A stretch of DNA of 44,936 nt, taken from positions 1 to 44,936 of the forward strand of contig NZ_QEST01000010.1 of assembly GCF_003311645.1 (NCBI RefSeq), written 5' to 3'. This document shows positions 43,341 through 44,936 of the stretch, piece after piece. Source of the DNA: Streptomyces sp. PT12. Lineage in GTDB: Bacteria > Actinomycetota > Actinomycetes > Streptomycetales > Streptomycetaceae. The translations under genes were made by a program, and so were the position numbers. The notes beneath the pieces are model-generated. The model saw only the letters and a program-made list of their open reading frames with translations, had not been told where the DNA came from and ran no database searches. The number at the start of each line of letters is the position of its first letter. Position 1 is the first letter of the stretch.

Positions 43341-44594
43341 ATGACCCTGTCCGCCCGGTGGGAGAGCCGGTTGCGTCGGCTGCGCGGCGCGAACCCGTAT
43401 GTCGTGGACACGGCGCTGGCCGCGTTCATCCTGGTCTTGGCCTGCGCGCAGTACATCCTGCCCGACGAGGGCAAGGACGGCGGCGGCCTGACCGTGTGGG
43501 GCTTCCTGCTCGCCGCGGGGACGGCCGTTCCGCTCGTGTGGCGCCGCCGCGCGCCCGAGGCGTGCAGCTATGTGGTCAGCTTCTGCACCCCCGTGATGGC
43601 GATCTACCACGACCCGCCGCCCGAGGTGACCTATGGCGGCCTCGTCGTCCTCTACACCGTGGCCGCGCTGACGCCGCCGTGGCACCGGAGGTTCATGCTG
43701 TCGGGGTGGCTCGGCGTCTCGACCGTGACGCTGTTCGCGCTGGACGCGGACACGCTGGAGTACGCGTTCACGCTGCTCAGCTATGTGACGGCCTACGCGT
43801 TCGGCACGCTAGGGCGCGTGCAGCGCGCCTACACCGCCGCCGTCGAGGACCGGGCGCGGCGGCTGGAACGGCAGCGGGCGAACGAGGTCGCGCAGGCCGC
43901 CGCCCGCGAACGCGCCCGCATCGCAGGGGACATGCACGACATCCTGGCGCACGCGGTCAGCCTCATGGTCGTGCAGGCCGAGGCCGGGCCCGTGGTGGTG
44001 CGCTCCGACCCGGCCCGCGCGGAGGCGGCGTTCGACGCCATCGCCGACACGGGGCGCGATGCGATGGCCCAACTCCGCAGGATCCTGGGCGTGTTGAAGC
44101 AGGAGCAACGCGGCGACCTGCGCACCCCGCAGCCCACCATCGCCGCGCTCCCCGACCTCGTGGCGCAGGTGGGCGCCGCGGGCCTGCGGGTCTCGTTCAC
44201 CACCGAGGGCGCGCCGAGGCCCGTGCCGCCCGACACCGAGGTGGCGGCCTACCGGGTGGTGCAGGAGGCGTTGACCAACACCCTCAAGCACGCCCGCGCC
44301 GACAGCGCCCGCGTCGTCATCGACTGGGCGGGCGCGGCGGGGGAGTTGGTGATCACCGTGACCGACGACGGGCGGGGGCCGGACGGCGTCGGATCGGACG
44401 GCGTCGGATCGGACGGCGCGGGTGCCGATGGCGCGGGCGCCGACGGTGCCGAACGCCCCGGTGGCCACGGCCTGATCGGGCTGAGGGAGCGCGCCGCGGC
44501 CTGCGGCGGGACGGCCGAGGCCGGGCCCGCGCCCGGCGGCGGGTTCCGCGTCGTCGCCCATCTGCCGACCGCGCCCGTGGAGGTGACCGCGTGA
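43341..44594 (+). CDS. Sensor histidine kinase (HisKA_3/NarL-type)
   Basis: A 417-residue membrane kinase with four to five TM helices in residues 20-155. The dimerisation/phosphoacceptor segment RERARIAGDMHDILAHAVSL has His199. The HATPase domain follows with EALTNTLKHARADS, TVTDDGRGPDG and GHGLIGLRERAAACGG. A 15-base DNA repeat (44390-44456) adds DGVGS/DGAGA units inside the ATP-lid loop. It would pass phosphate to the response regulator encoded next, whose GTG overlaps its stop (GTGA). Confidence 0.92.
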   Translation: MTLSARWESRLRRLRGANPYVVDTALAAFILVLACAQYILPDEGKDGGGLTVWGFLLAAGTAVPLVWRRRAPEACSYVVSFCTPVMAIYHDPPPEVTYGGLVVLYTVAALTPPWHRRFMLSGWLGVSTVTLFALDADTLEYAFTLLSYVTAYAFGTLGRVQRAYTAAVEDRARRLERQRANEVAQAAARERARIAGDMHDILAHAVSLMVVQAEAGPVVVRSDPARAEAAFDAIADTGRDAMAQLRRILGVLKQEQRGDLRTPQPTIAALPDLVAQVGAAGLRVSFTTEGAPRPVPPDTEVAAYRVVQEALTNTLKHARADSARVVIDWAGAAGELVITVTDDGRGPDGVGSDGVGSDGAGADGAGADGAERPGGHGLIGLRERAAACGGTAEAGPAPGGGFRVVAHLPTAPVEVTA

Positions 44595-44902
44595 CCATCC
44601 GCGTTGTCGTCGCCGACGACCAGGAGCTGGTCCGCAGCGGATTCAGCATGATCCTCGAGGCGCAGCCTGACATCGAGGTCGTCGCCGAGGCGGGCGACGG
44701 GGCCGAGGCCGTGGCCGCCGTCGCGGCGCACGCGCCCGATGTGCTGCTGCTCGACATCCGCATGCCCGGCATGGACGGGATCGAGGCGGCGCGGCGCGTG
44801 TGCGAGAGCAGCGCGTGCCGTGTTCTGATGCTTACGACATTCGATCTGGACGAGTACGTCTATGATGCCTTGTATGCGGGAGCTAGCCTCGATCTTTCGT
44901 GA
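44591..44902 (+). pseudogene. NarL/FixJ response regulator, truncated
   Basis: GTG 44591 starts a receiver domain: VVVADDQELVRSGFSMILEA, phosphoacceptor Asp55 in LLLDIRMPGMDG, and VLMLTTFDLDEYVYDALYAG. After AGAS the frame ends (LDLS, stop 44900-44902), losing the receiver Lys and the whole LuxR HTH domain. Codon use shifts from about 44818 onward to A/T-ending codons (ACA, GAT, TAT, TTG, GGA, GCT), unlike the GC3-rich start. The gene is cut or recombined near the window edge. Confidence 0.75.
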
Positions 44903-44936
44903 CGGTCCGTCGGTTCTTTCGGGGGGCCGTTTCGGT

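Overview
The window is high-GC DNA with strong G/C third-position bias. Its gene content is that of a Streptomyces-type actinomycete: a sigF-type stress sigma factor beside a paralogue, tRNA-Ser, tadA with its associated gene, upp, a LytR_C protein, a geosmin synthase, an XRE regulator, a DUF397 gene and F420-dependent chemistry. All calls come from reading translated sequence and motifs. No database search was run.

Left accessory zone (1-3270): a broken IS701-family transposase, a frameshifted remnant, two intact immunity-like genes (YrhB/Imm35-like and GAD-like/Tdi1-like), an orphan piece of a polymorphic toxin, a DUF3024 gene, a small HTH gene and a gene split by an in-frame TGA. This looks like the decayed end of a toxin-immunity island.

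More conserved block (3274-31683): a GT87-PAP2 fusion; a truncated kinase-like gene; an F420 oxidoreductase/HhH-GPD pair; a Rieske lipoprotein divergent from a membrane protein/ECF sigma/anti-sigma operon; a GH16-CBM13 glucanase; tandem SigB/F/G-family sigma factors; tRNA-Ser(CGA); tadA; upp; an M28 peptidase; and an AEC carrier. A compact operon of chorismate lyase, p-hydroxybenzoate hydroxylase and UbiA prenyltransferase follows and suggests a prenylated phenolic product. After it come an RpiR regulator overlapping tail-to-tail with an aminotransferase, a glycine-tailed protein, an XRE regulator, a GNAT pseudogene and a PL11 rhamnogalacturonan lyase behind two LacI-like operators.

Decay zone (32161-36630): a frameshifted SH3-like secreted protein, an intact DinB protein, a truncated SDR gene, an Rrf2 regulator cut in two by a degenerate ISAzo13-type element with matching terminal inverted repeats, and remnants of two more genes. 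geoA (geosmin synthase) follows intact.

Right end (39357-44936): a two-TM protein whose C-terminal 22 residues resemble the N-terminus of the translationally coupled NB-ARC/TPR protein. This layout fits a bacterial NLR with a membrane effector joined by an amyloid-like signalling motif, and it is the strongest candidate for an undescribed system here. A protein with a possible degenerate SecA-like segment lies downstream. The window closes with a histidine kinase and a response regulator that changes codon usage and is cut short at the edge.
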